Assembly (NCBI RefSeq): GCF_001544535.1
Contig: NZ_FCON02000006.1
Span: forward strand, 81,799 to 145,798
Direction of reading: 5' to 3'
From: Caballeronia choica
GTDB taxonomy: Bacteria; Pseudomonadota; Gammaproteobacteria; Burkholderiales; Burkholderiaceae
DNA: 64,000 nt
Shown here in pieces: positions 52,385-62,000 of the stretch. The first letter of the stretch is position 1; the number at the start of each line of letters is the position of its first letter. Position numbers and translations under genes: made by a program. Under the pieces are notes generated by a model. It saw only the letters and a program-made list of their open reading frames with translations. It was not told where the DNA came from and did not search any database.

Positions 52385-53629
52385 GTGACCGAACGCATCC
52401 ACGCCACTTACTGGCTCGAAACCGGAGTCGATCCGCAACTTGCCGCCGAGGTGATCGCGGGCGAGCAGTCGAGCGGGACCTTTATCGCCTTGCCAAACGA
52501 AACGCCCGAACTGAAGGCGCGCTCGGGTGCGCGCGTCGAGCGGCTCGACGTGCTCGACCGCGCCGACCGACCGAGCCTGCAGGGCGGCATCGAGTCGAAG
52601 GTCTACACGCGGTGCGCGCTCGAATTGTCGTGGCCGATCGAGAACATGGGGCCGTCGCTGCCGAACCTGATGTCGACGATCGCAGGCAACCTGTTCGAGT
52701 TGCGTCAGGTATCGGGCTTGCGGCTGACCGGGCTCAGGCTGCCGCCGTCGTTTGCCAAAGCTTACCCGGGGCCTGCATTCGGCATCGAGGGCACGCGCAA
52801 GCTCGCCGGCGTCGAGCATGGTCCTTTGATCGGCACGATCATCAAGCCGAGCGTCGGGCTCTCGCCCGAAGAGACCGCGCAGCAGGTACGCGAACTGGTC
52901 GCGGGCGGCATCGACTTCATCAAGGACGACGAGCTGCAGGGCGATGGCCCGCATTGTCCGTTCGACGAGCGCGTGCGCGCGGTGATGCGCGTCGTGAACG
53001 AACACGCCGAGCGCACCGGCAAGAAGGCGATGGTCGCGTTCAACGTGACGGGCGACCTCGACCAGATGAAGCGGCGCCACGATCTCGTGATGGCCGAAGG
53101 GGGAACCTGCGTGATGGCGGTGCTCAATTCGATCGGCCTCGTCGGCATGCACGAACTGCGGCGCCACAGCCAGTTGCCGATCCATGCGCATCGCGCGGGC
53201 TGGGGGTATCTGTCGCGCAGTCCGGAGCTGGGCTGGGATTACGCGCCGTGGCAGATGCTCTGGCGTCTGGCGGGCGCCGATCACCTGCACGTGAACGGCC
53301 TGCGCAACAAGTTCAGCGAACCCGACGACAGCGTGATCGCCGCGGCGCGTTCGGTGCTCGCGCCGGTGATGCCGGAAGCGCCGATGCGCGCGATGCCGGT
53401 GTTCAGCTCCGGGCAAACCGGCTTGCAGGCCGCCGACACCTACGCGGCGATCGGTTGCGCGGACCTGATTCACACGGCGGGCGGCGGCATCTTCGGTCAT
53501 CCGGGCGGCGTTGCGGCGGGCGTGGAGGCGTTGCGCGAAGCGTGGGTAGCCGCGATCGAGGGCGTGCCGCTCGAACGGCAGGCCGAGCGCAACGTTGCAT
53601 TGAAGACCGCGTTGGGGTTCTGGAAATGA
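52385..53629 (+). CDS. oiaX: RuBisCO-like protein, 3-oxo-isoapionate-4-phosphate decarboxylase
   Basis: A 414-residue form IV RuBisCO-like protein. The metal and carbamate site is intact (GGIDFIKDDE: K180, D182, E183), and AHRAGWG and SSGQTG loops are present, but the residue after KP in the TIIKPSVG motif is Ser156 where true RuBisCO has the catalytic Lys. This fits a decarboxylase rather than a CO2-fixing enzyme. OiaX turns 3-oxo-isoapionate 4-phosphate into L-erythrulose 1-phosphate plus CO2. The stop overlaps the kinase start (ATGA), so the two are made together. Confidence 0.88.
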   Translation: MTERIHATYWLETGVDPQLAAEVIAGEQSSGTFIALPNETPELKARSGARVERLDVLDRADRPSLQGGIESKVYTRCALELSWPIENMGPSLPNLMSTIAGNLFELRQVSGLRLTGLRLPPSFAKAYPGPAFGIEGTRKLAGVEHGPLIGTIIKPSVGLSPEETAQQVRELVAGGIDFIKDDELQGDGPHCPFDERVRAVMRVVNEHAERTGKKAMVAFNVTGDLDQMKRRHDLVMAEGGTCVMAVLNSIGLVGMHELRRHSQLPIHAHRAGWGYLSRSPELGWDYAPWQMLWRLAGADHLHVNGLRNKFSEPDDSVIAAARSVLAPVMPEAPMRAMPVFSSGQTGLQAADTYAAIGCADLIHTAGGGIFGHPGGVAAGVEALREAWVAAIEGVPLERQAERNVALKTALGFWK

Positions 53630-55008
53630 GCGCAACAACCTCGAACGACTGGCCCGCCGGATTGCTGCTCGCCTATTACGGCGACGATTTCACCGGCTCG
53701 ACCGACGCAATGGAAGCGATGACCGCCGCCGGCGTGCCGACGCTGCTGTGTCTCGACACCCCGACCCCGGAACTGTTGGCACGCTTTCCGGAGGTGCGCT
53801 GCGTCGGGCTCGCGGGTTCGTCGCGCGGACGCAGCTCACAATGGATGGACGACGCATTGCCCGGCGCTTTCGCGAGCCTCGCCGCGCTGGGCGCGCCGAT
53901 CCTGCAATACAAGGTGTGCTCGACGTTCGACTCGTCCCCGGAGATCGGCTCGATCGGCCGTGCGATCGACCTCGGCGTGAAGCACATGCCGGGCAAATGG
54001 TCGCCGATGATCGTCGGCGCGCCGCGCCTGAAGCGCTATCAGGCGTTTGGCAACCTGTTCGCCGCCGTCGATGGCGCGGGCTACCGGCTCGACCGTCACC
54101 CGACGATGTCGCGCCATCCGGTCACGCCGATGAACGAAGCCGACCTGCGCGTGCATTTGCGACAGCAGACAGCGCGGCGCATCGAGCTGATCGACATGGT
54201 GGAGTTGCGTACGCCCGAAGTGGACGCGAAGTGTCGCGCGTTGCAGGGCGACGATACACCCGTCGTCTTGATCGACGTGCTCGACGAAGAAACGCTCGCG
54301 GCGGCGGGGAAGCTTGTGTGGGAACAACGCGGCGAGGGCGTGTTCAGCGCGTCGTCGTCGGGGTTGCAATATGCGCTCGCCGCGCACTGGCGCTCAAAAG
54401 GCCATTTGCCGCAAACGCCCAGCCTTCCGACAGCAAAACCTGTTCAAGCGATTGCAGCCGTCAGCGGTAGTTGTTCGCCCGTCACCGCCGGGCAAATCCG
54501 CTGGGCCCGCGCGAGCGGCTTTCACGTTGAGCGTCTAAATTTGCGGCGCGCGCTCGACAGGCAGGCGGGCGATGCCGAGATCGAGCGTGCCGTCGGCATC
54601 GCAGCCGATGCCATCGGGCGGGGCCAGAGCGCGCTCGTGCACAGCGCGGAAGGCCCCGACGATCCAGCCGTCCTCGAATTCGATGCCACCGCGCGACAAG
54701 CCGGCCTGACGCGCCACGACGCCGCGCGCCGTGTCGGCGAGGCGCTCGCCGAAGTCATGCGGCGGCTGCTGGACCAGGTCGAGCTGTCGCGCGTCGTCGT
54801 CGCGGGCGGCGACAGTTCCGGCGAAGTAGCCAGTGCGCTCGGCATTTCCGCGCTGAGCGTGGCCGCCGGCCTCGCGCCAGGGTCGCCCCTGTGCCGGGCG
54901 TGGTCCGACCTGCCGCGCCGCAACGGACTCGAGATCGTGTTGAAGGGAGGACAAATCGGCGAGGCGTCGTTCTTCGGCTCGGTGCGTGCCGGGACGCTGA
55001 TCTCTTGA
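53626..55008 (+). CDS. oiaK: DUF1537 acid-sugar kinase, 3-oxo-isoapionate kinase
   Basis: A 460-residue four-carbon acid sugar kinase family protein. LLAYYGDDFTGSTDAMEAM (about residues 14-32) is the N-terminal substrate-site motif, and VVVAGGDSSGEVASALG near residue 390 the C-terminal nucleotide-binding loop. It phosphorylates 3-oxo-isoapionate at O4 with ATP to give the OiaX substrate. The true start is ATG 53626 overlapping the OiaX TGA; the very long frame from 52612 is only an out-of-frame read-through of oiaX. Confidence 0.88.
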   Translation: MSATTSNDWPAGLLLAYYGDDFTGSTDAMEAMTAAGVPTLLCLDTPTPELLARFPEVRCVGLAGSSRGRSSQWMDDALPGAFASLAALGAPILQYKVCSTFDSSPEIGSIGRAIDLGVKHMPGKWSPMIVGAPRLKRYQAFGNLFAAVDGAGYRLDRHPTMSRHPVTPMNEADLRVHLRQQTARRIELIDMVELRTPEVDAKCRALQGDDTPVVLIDVLDEETLAAAGKLVWEQRGEGVFSASSSGLQYALAAHWRSKGHLPQTPSLPTAKPVQAIAAVSGSCSPVTAGQIRWARASGFHVERLNLRRALDRQAGDAEIERAVGIAADAIGRGQSALVHSAEGPDDPAVLEFDATARQAGLTRHDAARRVGEALAEVMRRLLDQVELSRVVVAGGDSSGEVASALGISALSVAAGLAPGSPLCRAWSDLPRRNGLEIVLKGGQIGEASFFGSVRAGTLIS

Positions 55009-55057
55009 CAGTCGAGGTGACCGGCGCGCGCTTTTAGCGAACCGGAGTCTCGTGGTA

Positions 55058-55071
55058 AGGTCATCAGACCA
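55058..55071 (+). promoter_or_regulatory. Candidate GntR operator
   Basis: AGGTCATCAGACCA contains the inverted repeat GGTC-ATCA-GACC, 24 bp before the GntR start, a place fitting autoregulation. The related TGGTCT half-site recurs at 50032-50050 upstream of the MFS gene. Confidence 0.5.
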
Positions 55072-55094
55072 TTATCGTTAGCGCAGACCACACC

Positions 55095-55802
55095 ATGGCT
55101 GAGATCATTCAGCGCCGGAAGCTTTACCAGGAAGTCCTCGACCGTCTGATGGACCGCATTCGCTCGGGCGAAATCGCGCCGGGCGCGCAGCTTCCCTCCG
55201 AGCGGGAGCTGATGGAAATCTACGGCGTCGGACGCCCGGCGATCCGCGAGGCGCTGCAGACGCTGGAGCGTTCCGGGATCGTCGAGATCGCGCATGGAGA
55301 GCGCGCGCGTGTCGTCGTGCCGACCGCCGAGCGGCTGATTGCGCAGATCGCGGGCGGCGCGATGCACCTGCTGCGCACGCAGCCGGACATGCTGGAGCAC
55401 CTGAAGTCGGCGCGCATGTTCCTCGAAACGGGCACGGCGCGCATGGCCGCCGAGAACGCCAGCGAGGAGGACGTCGCGCGCCTGCAGTTGCGGGTCGCGC
55501 AGCAACGCGCTTCGATGGTCAAACTGGAAGAGTTCATCGAACGCGACATGGCGTTTCATCGGGAAATTGCCCACATCAGTGGCAATCCTATCTATCCGTC
55601 GATCGTCGAATCGCTCTTTCGTTGGGCGAGCGAATATTACCGGCCGCTGGTGCGCGCGCCCGGGGCCGAGGAGCTGACTTTGGCCGAGCATCAACGGATC
55701 GTCGATGCAATCGGACGCCGCGACGGCGACGGTGCCGCCGAAGCGATGCGCGCGCATCTGAGTCGCGCCAACGAGCTTTACAAGACGCTGATCCGCACTT
55801 GA
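55095..55802 (+). CDS. GntR family regulator, FCD subfamily
   Basis: A 235-residue regulator with a winged helix-turn-helix (PPSERELMEIYGVGRPAIREAL, split at the turn, residues 36-57) and an FCD domain whose metal ligands are expected in ERDMAFHREIAHISGN and LAEHQRIVDAI. It lies 86 bp after oiaK on the same strand and is probably the repressor of the apionate operon, released by a pathway intermediate. Confidence 0.9.
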   Translation: MAEIIQRRKLYQEVLDRLMDRIRSGEIAPGAQLPSERELMEIYGVGRPAIREALQTLERSGIVEIAHGERARVVVPTAERLIAQIAGGAMHLLRTQPDMLEHLKSARMFLETGTARMAAENASEEDVARLQLRVAQQRASMVKLEEFIERDMAFHREIAHISGNPIYPSIVESLFRWASEYYRPLVRAPGAEELTLAEHQRIVDAIGRRDGDGAAEAMRAHLSRANELYKTLIRT

Positions 55803-55866
55803 CTCAGGCGTGTATCGAACCGCGCACGAACGAGGGCCAACGAACCATTCGCGATGCGCGCCGGCT

Positions 55867-56769
55867 TCACTGAGCGAATTTCGTCATCTGCACGAGACTC
55901 TCGTTCATCTCGGCGACCAGCCATTTTTCCAGAACGGTGACGTCGGAGCGCGAACTCACATGCGGCGCGACCCACAGCACGAGTTCGCGGGGGCCTGGCA
56001 CGAATCCGAACGGCGCGACCAGCTTGCCGGACAGCAGGTCGTTGATCACCAGCATCTGCGGGACGACCGCGACGCCGAGCCCGCACACCGCCGCCTGAAT
56101 CAGCAGGTAGAAATGCTCGTACATGCCGTGCCTCGTCCCGTTCGACGAAGCGCTGCCCGATGCCTCGAACCAGTCATCCCACGCTTGCGTGCGCGTGCGG
56201 GTCAAGAGCAATTGCGCGCGCTCGAGATCCACCGGCGCCTTAAGCGCGATGGACTCCGCATACGCCGGTGAGCACACCGGCCCGATCCATTCGGCGATGA
56301 GTTTGCGCGTGATGGCGTCCTTCGGCGGTTCGATGGTGCTGGTGCGGATCGCGACGCTGATCCGGTCGCGCACGAAGTCGATCTGATCGTAGTTCATGTT
56401 GAACTTCAGTTCGGTCTGCGGATAGCGTTCATGAAATCCGGCGATGCGCGGAATCAGCCAGTACATCATGATCGATGCCGAACACGAGAGCGTCAAAGGC
56501 TCCGGCTTCAACTGTTCGATGCTCGCCTCGATGAGGTTGAACGCTGTCGACAGACCTTCAGCGAGCCGCGAGCCTTCGGGCGTCGGGTCCGACGAGTGCG
56601 CCGAGCGCTGCAGCAAGGTCACGCCGAGTATTTCCTCCAGGGACTTGACCTGCCGGCTGATCGCGCCGTGAGTGACGCACAGTTCCTGCGCCGCGAGGGT
56701 CATGCTGCGCAAGCGCGCGGTGGCTTCGAATGCGCGCAGCGCATTCAGCGAAGGGCGGGACGTATGCAT
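55867..56769 (-). CDS. LysR family transcriptional regulator (GcvA-like)
   Basis: A 300-residue LysR protein: LNALRAFEATARLRSMTLAAQELCVTHGAISRQVKSLEE, interrupted at the turn, is the helix-turn-helix of the GcvA/AmpR branch; the effector domain follows from about residue 95, ending with CGLGVAVVPQMLV. It is convergent with the apionate GntR gene. Upstream is a 544-bp gap without a divergent gene, so its target is not obvious. Confidence 0.92.
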   Translation of the reverse strand: MHTSRPSLNALRAFEATARLRSMTLAAQELCVTHGAISRQVKSLEEILGVTLLQRSAHSSDPTPEGSRLAEGLSTAFNLIEASIEQLKPEPLTLSCSASIMMYWLIPRIAGFHERYPQTELKFNMNYDQIDFVRDRISVAIRTSTIEPPKDAITRKLIAEWIGPVCSPAYAESIALKAPVDLERAQLLLTRTRTQAWDDWFEASGSASSNGTRHGMYEHFYLLIQAAVCGLGVAVVPQMLVINDLLSGKLVAPFGFVPGPRELVLWVAPHVSSRSDVTVLEKWLVAEMNESLVQMTKFAQ

Positions 56770-57313
56770 CGATTGTTCCTCGGGAAAACCTCACCTCGTT
56801 CGACGGGCACTCACGCGCGTCTACTATACATCGGCCGTGTGAGATTTAATCACATCTCGGCGAGAACAGATCGATTGTGATGGCTTGTGCGACTACGTAG
56901 AGTGAGTTCAGACAAGACAGAAAAATCACAACGGCCGTCTGCTGCAGGCGACCTCTGGTTTCGCGTCAGATGGCGCACGAAGACCGACTTTCTGACTGCA
57001 CGCGCTGGCTTCTGCGTCTTGCATCCGATCGACGGCGTTGCTGGCGCCCCTGCATGCGTGACTCATTGTGACGGCTCGATGTCCGGATGCGTCCGTCCGA
57101 ATTCATTGCGACCTGGATTGTCACGGCTTGTTCACTTGCGACATCGGCGGTCATGCCATACGGCCAGGGCAATTCCAGCGGCCTTGAATAAGGGTTTTGG
57201 GCTTTCGATGCCAAGAAATTCTTGGGTGGCGGTTGAGCGTCGCACGCGCGCTTTTTGCGCAGACGAATGCTTCTTGCGTAGACAAAGCGCGGCTGCCCGC
57301 ACTTTCTCCGGGT
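56770..57313. other. Intergenic region without recognised features
   Basis: 544 bp between the LysR gene (reading left) and the 3' end of the NRAMP gene. Three overlapping small frames have no family motif. The LysR promoter should lie in the first 120 bp, where an AT-richer stretch occurs around 56825-56860. Confidence 0.4.
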
Positions 57314-58603
57314 CTATCCGAGCCAACTGACGCCCATTGCCAGGACGGTTGCCGACATCACGATCGTCGCCGCCCAGCCAAGGACACGCAGCGGCATGGG
57401 GAGCGTAAAACCGCCCATGATGGCCGAGCGCATCGACAGATGCATCATGACGATCATCACGGGAACGGCGACCACGCCGTTCAGGACCGCACTCCAGTAG
57501 AGCGCCTTGACGGGATCGATCGATGTGAAGTTCAGCCCGACGCCGATCAGGCTCGCCGCCGCAATGACCGCATAAAACGCCTTGGCCTGAAATGGCTGGC
57601 GCGCAAGCCCGACACGCCAGCTGAACAGCTCGCCCACGGCGTAGGCCGCCGATCCGGCCAGGACGGGAAGTGTCAACAGGCCGGTGCCGATGATGCCGGC
57701 AGCGAAAATGACGAACGTGAAGCGACCGGCGATCGCCCGTAGCGCCTCGGCCGCTTCCGCCGAGGTTTCGATGTTGGTGACACCGTGTGCGTGAAGCGTC
57801 GTCGCCGTGGTGATGACGATAAAGAACGCGATGGCATTCGACAGCGCCATGCCGAGATAGGTATCGATGCGGATACGGGCAAACTCCGACGGCGCTTGTT
57901 CCGGTGCGACGAAGAGGGCGAGGGCGCCCGGCCGCTCCTTCTCGTCTTCGACCTCCTGTTCAGCCTGCCAGAAGAACAGGTAGGGACTGATCGTGGTGCC
58001 CATGACGGCGACAATCGCGATCACATAATCCGGCTTGATGGAAAACTGCGGCCAGACGACGGCCCAGCCGACCGTGGCCCACGGCACATCGACGACAAAC
58101 GCGCAAATCACGTAGCTGAAAAGCGACAGGCAAAGCCATTTGAGAATCGACACGTAGCGTGCATAGCGGGTGAAGATTTCCAGTCCTGCGGACAACAGAC
58201 CGAACAGACACACGTAGAGCAGGGCCGGTCCGGCGATCAGCAGTTTGAGAGCGGCGCCCATCGCGCCGAGATCGGCCCCGAGATTGATGATGTTCGCGAT
58301 CAGCAACAAGCTGACGATCCCTGTGGAAAGCCATGGCGAATAGTGGCGACGGAGATTGCCGGCGATGCCGTATCCGGTCACGCGGCCGATGCGCGCGCTG
58401 ATCTCCTGAATCGCCGCCATGAGCGGATAGCTGAACAACAGGGTCCAGGCGAGGCCGTAGCCGAATTGCGCTCCGACCTGCGAGTAAGTCGCGATGCCGC
58501 TCGGGTCGTCGTCCGAGGCGCCGGTGATCAGGCCCGGTCCCATGACTTCAAGCAGCTTCGGGCGATCGGGTTGTTTCACAGGATCAGGCGCAAGTGTGTT
58601 CAT
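57314..58603 (-). CDS. NRAMP-related divalent metal transporter
   Basis: A 429-residue membrane protein with 11 predicted helices. The helix 1 site reads ASDDDPSGIATY, where canonical NRAMP Mn/Fe transporters have DPGN, and the helix 6 site reads GTTISPYLFFW, where they have a Met-containing MPH motif. Loss of the Met ligand and of the Asn is the pattern described for NRAMP-related magnesium transporters (NRMT), so Mg2+ rather than Mn2+ or Fe2+ is possible. It is divergent from the sensor gene at 59035 with 431 bp between. Confidence 0.85.
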   Translation of the reverse strand: MNTLAPDPVKQPDRPKLLEVMGPGLITGASDDDPSGIATYSQVGAQFGYGLAWTLLFSYPLMAAIQEISARIGRVTGYGIAGNLRRHYSPWLSTGIVSLLLIANIINLGADLGAMGAALKLLIAGPALLYVCLFGLLSAGLEIFTRYARYVSILKWLCLSLFSYVICAFVVDVPWATVGWAVVWPQFSIKPDYVIAIVAVMGTTISPYLFFWQAEQEVEDEKERPGALALFVAPEQAPSEFARIRIDTYLGMALSNAIAFFIVITTATTLHAHGVTNIETSAEAAEALRAIAGRFTFVIFAAGIIGTGLLTLPVLAGSAAYAVGELFSWRVGLARQPFQAKAFYAVIAAASLIGVGLNFTSIDPVKALYWSAVLNGVVAVPVMIVMMHLSMRSAIMGGFTLPMPLRVLGWAATIVMSATVLAMGVSWLG

Positions 58604-59034
58604 TTCAAATGCTCCTGATACTCGAGGCGGACGTCGACCGTAGCACCCGGGCGGGCGCAGCCTGACGTAGCGTACATGGGACCGAGGACGAACTCACGCG
58701 AGCGAGTCGGCACGGAGATTCGAACGCCATGCCGCGCGTTCGGGAAGGGTGCGCGTGCTTGCGACGCAAGTCGGTACGGTGGCGTACCGGATGTCCGGAC
58801 GCTGGCGGCCGGACCCTCTTGCCTGAACGTATCCGCGCGGCAACCGGCGAACAAGCGCGAAGGGCTTGGCGCGCCGCGCCATCGCTCTGGATAACTTGGC
58901 TTGCAAGCAAATCGACAGTGCCAGTGCACGACGCGCGAAACTCCGGTCGGGTGAGCGGTTGTGTTACCGGAAAGTCGAGTAGCATCGGAAAGCGGTATCC
59001 CCTTGCGGATGCCATTTCCACGAGGGAATCTTCG
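58604..59034. other. Divergent intergenic region, NRAMP-related gene and hybrid sensor
   Basis: 431 bp. The frame of the downstream protein stays open back to 58729, but codons there show no similarity to CheB and no ribosome site, so this is taken as non-coding. No clear promoter elements are visible on either strand. Confidence 0.4.
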
Positions 59035-62000
59035 ATGCCTGGAAGCCCTCCATCTGAGGTTTGCGTCACGCAACCGACGTCCGGGAACCCGGAAGCGCCT
59101 CTGACTGGATCGCCGGCGCCGCGCGGTGAAATGGTCGTGGTCGGTATCGGCGCCTCCGCGGGCGGGCTCGAGGCATGCCAAAAGCTTCTCGAAGCCCTGC
59201 CGCCTCGAACCGGCAGGGCATGGATTCTCGTGCAGCACCTCGATCCGACGCACGAAAGCATGATGGCCCAGTTGCTCGCGGCGCACACGAGCATGATCGT
59301 GTGCGAGGCCGCGGAAGGCATGTTGCTCGAACCGGAGCACCTCTACGTCATTGTTCCGGACGCGTATTTGTCGGTTGCGCAGGGCGTGCTGCGTCTCACG
59401 CGGCCGCAGGCCCGGCACGGTGCGCGACTGCCGTTCGACTATCTGCTGCATTCCCTGGCGCAGGAATACGGCGACCGCGCCGCCTGCGTGATCCTGTCCG
59501 GGACCGGCGCGGATGGCAGCCTGGGGCTGATGAGCGTCAAGGCGCGCGGGGGTCTCGTCATCGCGCAGGACCCGGACGAAGCGGCCTACGGCGGCATGCC
59601 GCGCAGCGCGATACAAACAAACGCGGTCGACCTCGTGCTCCCCGTGGAGCGGATTCCCGCCTCGCTCCTGCCCCATCGCGATCGCAGTTGCGCGCAGAGC
59701 GCCAGGACCGACGTTCCAGCGGAACGCGCCGCAGGCCACTGCGAACCCGCGTGGCTCGGCGAGATCATCGAACTCCTGCTGACGAGAACGGCGTACGACT
59801 TCACGCTGTACAAGCACGGCACGCTGCGGCGCCGTGTCGAGCGGCGGCGCGCGATGGCCGGGATCGAGGCTGGCGACATGGACCGCTATCTCGCCATACT
59901 CCGCGATGATGCCGGCGAACTCGATCTGCTGGCGAAGGATTTGTTGATCAACGTGACGCGGTTCTTTCGCGACCCGGAGGTGTTCGACTTCCTCGCCGAG
60001 CGCATCGTCCCCGATCTGATCGGCCACGCGTCGCCTGGTCACGCGATACGCGTGTGGGTGGCCGCCTGCAGCACCGGCGAGGAGACCTATTCCCTTGCGA
60101 TGCTGTTGCGCGAGAAGATGGCGTCGGCCGCTTGCAACATCGAGCTTCAAGTGTTCGCGTCGGACATCGACGCCGACGCCGTCGCGAGCGCACGCGAAGG
60201 TCTCTACCCTGCGACCATCGAGGCTGACGTTTCGCCAGCGCGCCTTGCGCGATTCTTTTCCAGGGAGGAGCGCGGATATCGGGTGCTGCCCGAGCTGAGG
60301 GCATCGATTGTGTTCACCGTCCACGACGTATTGGTGAACCCGCCGTTTTCCCAGCTCGATCTGGTGTCGTGCCGCAACCTGCTGATCTACCTGAATCCCG
60401 AGGCTCAGGCCAAAGTGGTCTCGCAGTTCGATTTCGCGTTGCGCGACGGGGGCGTGCTCCTCATCGGCAATGCCGAGACGCTTCTGAACGCGGACGCCCG
60501 CTTTGAGATCATCTCGAGGCTGGAACGGGTCTACCGCCATATCGCCCGCCACCACTCGCGACACGCGGCTCTTTCGGTGAACCTCGGCGACGGCGCGCGT
60601 TTGCTGCCGCAACCGGGTCCACGACTGGGGCCAGCGCGGCGGTCGAGCGTCGCCGAGGTGGCGCGCAGCCGCTTGCTCGACACCTACGCACCGGCCGCCG
60701 TGCTGGTCAACCGGAATCACGAATGCCTGTATTTCTTCGGCTCGACCGCCCCGTATCTGCACGTGCCAGCGGGCCAGCCGACTCACGATGTGCTCGCCCT
60801 TGCGCCAAAGGACCTGCGGACGAGACTTCGTTCCGCGATCCAGCGCGCGACCCGGACGAACGCGCGGGTGGTGGCTGCGGGCGGCACGGTGAACGAGGCG
60901 GGTCATGCGGTGCCCTTCGACCTCGACCTGCAGCCCTTGTCGAGCGACGGCGAAGACCTTCTGCTAATCTGCTTCGTCGCGGCGCCGCGCGGCGGCGAGC
61001 CGCATCCCGCTTCGATCGCGCCTCACGACTTGCCGCGCGTCACGGCGCTCGAACATGAACTCGAAGCGACCAAGACAGAACTGGAGGACGCGATTCGCAG
61101 CCTGGAAATCTCGGGCGAAGACCAGAAAGCCATCAACGAAGAGGCCCTGTCGATCAATGAGGAATACCAGTCCACCAATGAAGAACTGCTGACGTCGAAG
61201 GAAGAACTGCAGTCGCTCAATGAGGAACTGACGGCGCTCAACGGCCAGCTTCAGGAAACGCTCGAGCGCCAGCGCACGACCTCGAACGACCTGCAAAACG
61301 TCTTGTACAGCACCAACGTCGCGACGCTTTTTCTCGACACGCACCTGAACATCCGCTTCTTCACCCCGGCCACCCGGCTCTTTTTCAGCGTGATTCCTGG
61401 CGATATCGGCCGGCCTCTCGCGGACTTGAGTTCGCTCGCGTCCGACCGCAACCTGCTCGCCGACGCCCGCACCGTGCTGCAAACGTCCACGCTGGTCGAG
61501 CGGGAGATCGAGGCGCAGAGCGGTATCTGGTTCATTCGCCGCATCCTGCCTTATCGCACCGACGACAACGGCGTGGAGGGTGTCGTCATCACGTTCACCG
61601 ACGTCACCGAACGCAAGCTCGCCGCGAAGGCGCTGGAAGCCGCGAAGCTCCACGCCGACCAGGCGAATACGGCAAAGTCGCGCTTTCTTGCCGCCGCGAG
61701 CCACGACCTTCGCCAGCCGCTTCAGACACTTGCATTGCTGCAGGGGGCGCTGGCAAAGATGGTCGAAGGCGACGACGCGCAAAGCCTCATCGCGCGCCTC
61801 GACCAGACGCTGGGCGCGATGTCGGGCATGCTCAACACGCTGCTCGACATCAACCAGATCGAGTCCGGGACGGTTCGTGCGGAGCGGGTGCGTTTCTCCA
61901 TCGCCGATCTGCTCGATCGCATGAGGGATGAGTTCAGCTATCACGCCGAAGCCCACGGCCTCGGCTTGCGCGTCGCGCCGTGCGGGCTTGACGTGCAAAG

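Noticed and set aside
52612-53625. Long N-terminal extension of the DUF1537 kinase frame
   Set aside because: It overlaps oiaX out of frame and is repetitive Arg/Gly/Asp sequence. The ATGA overlap at 53626 gives the normal kinase start.
58729-59034. Upstream extension (102 codons) of the hybrid sensor
   Set aside because: No similarity to a receiver or other domain, high Arg content and no ribosome site. The CheB domain begins soon after the ATG at 59035.
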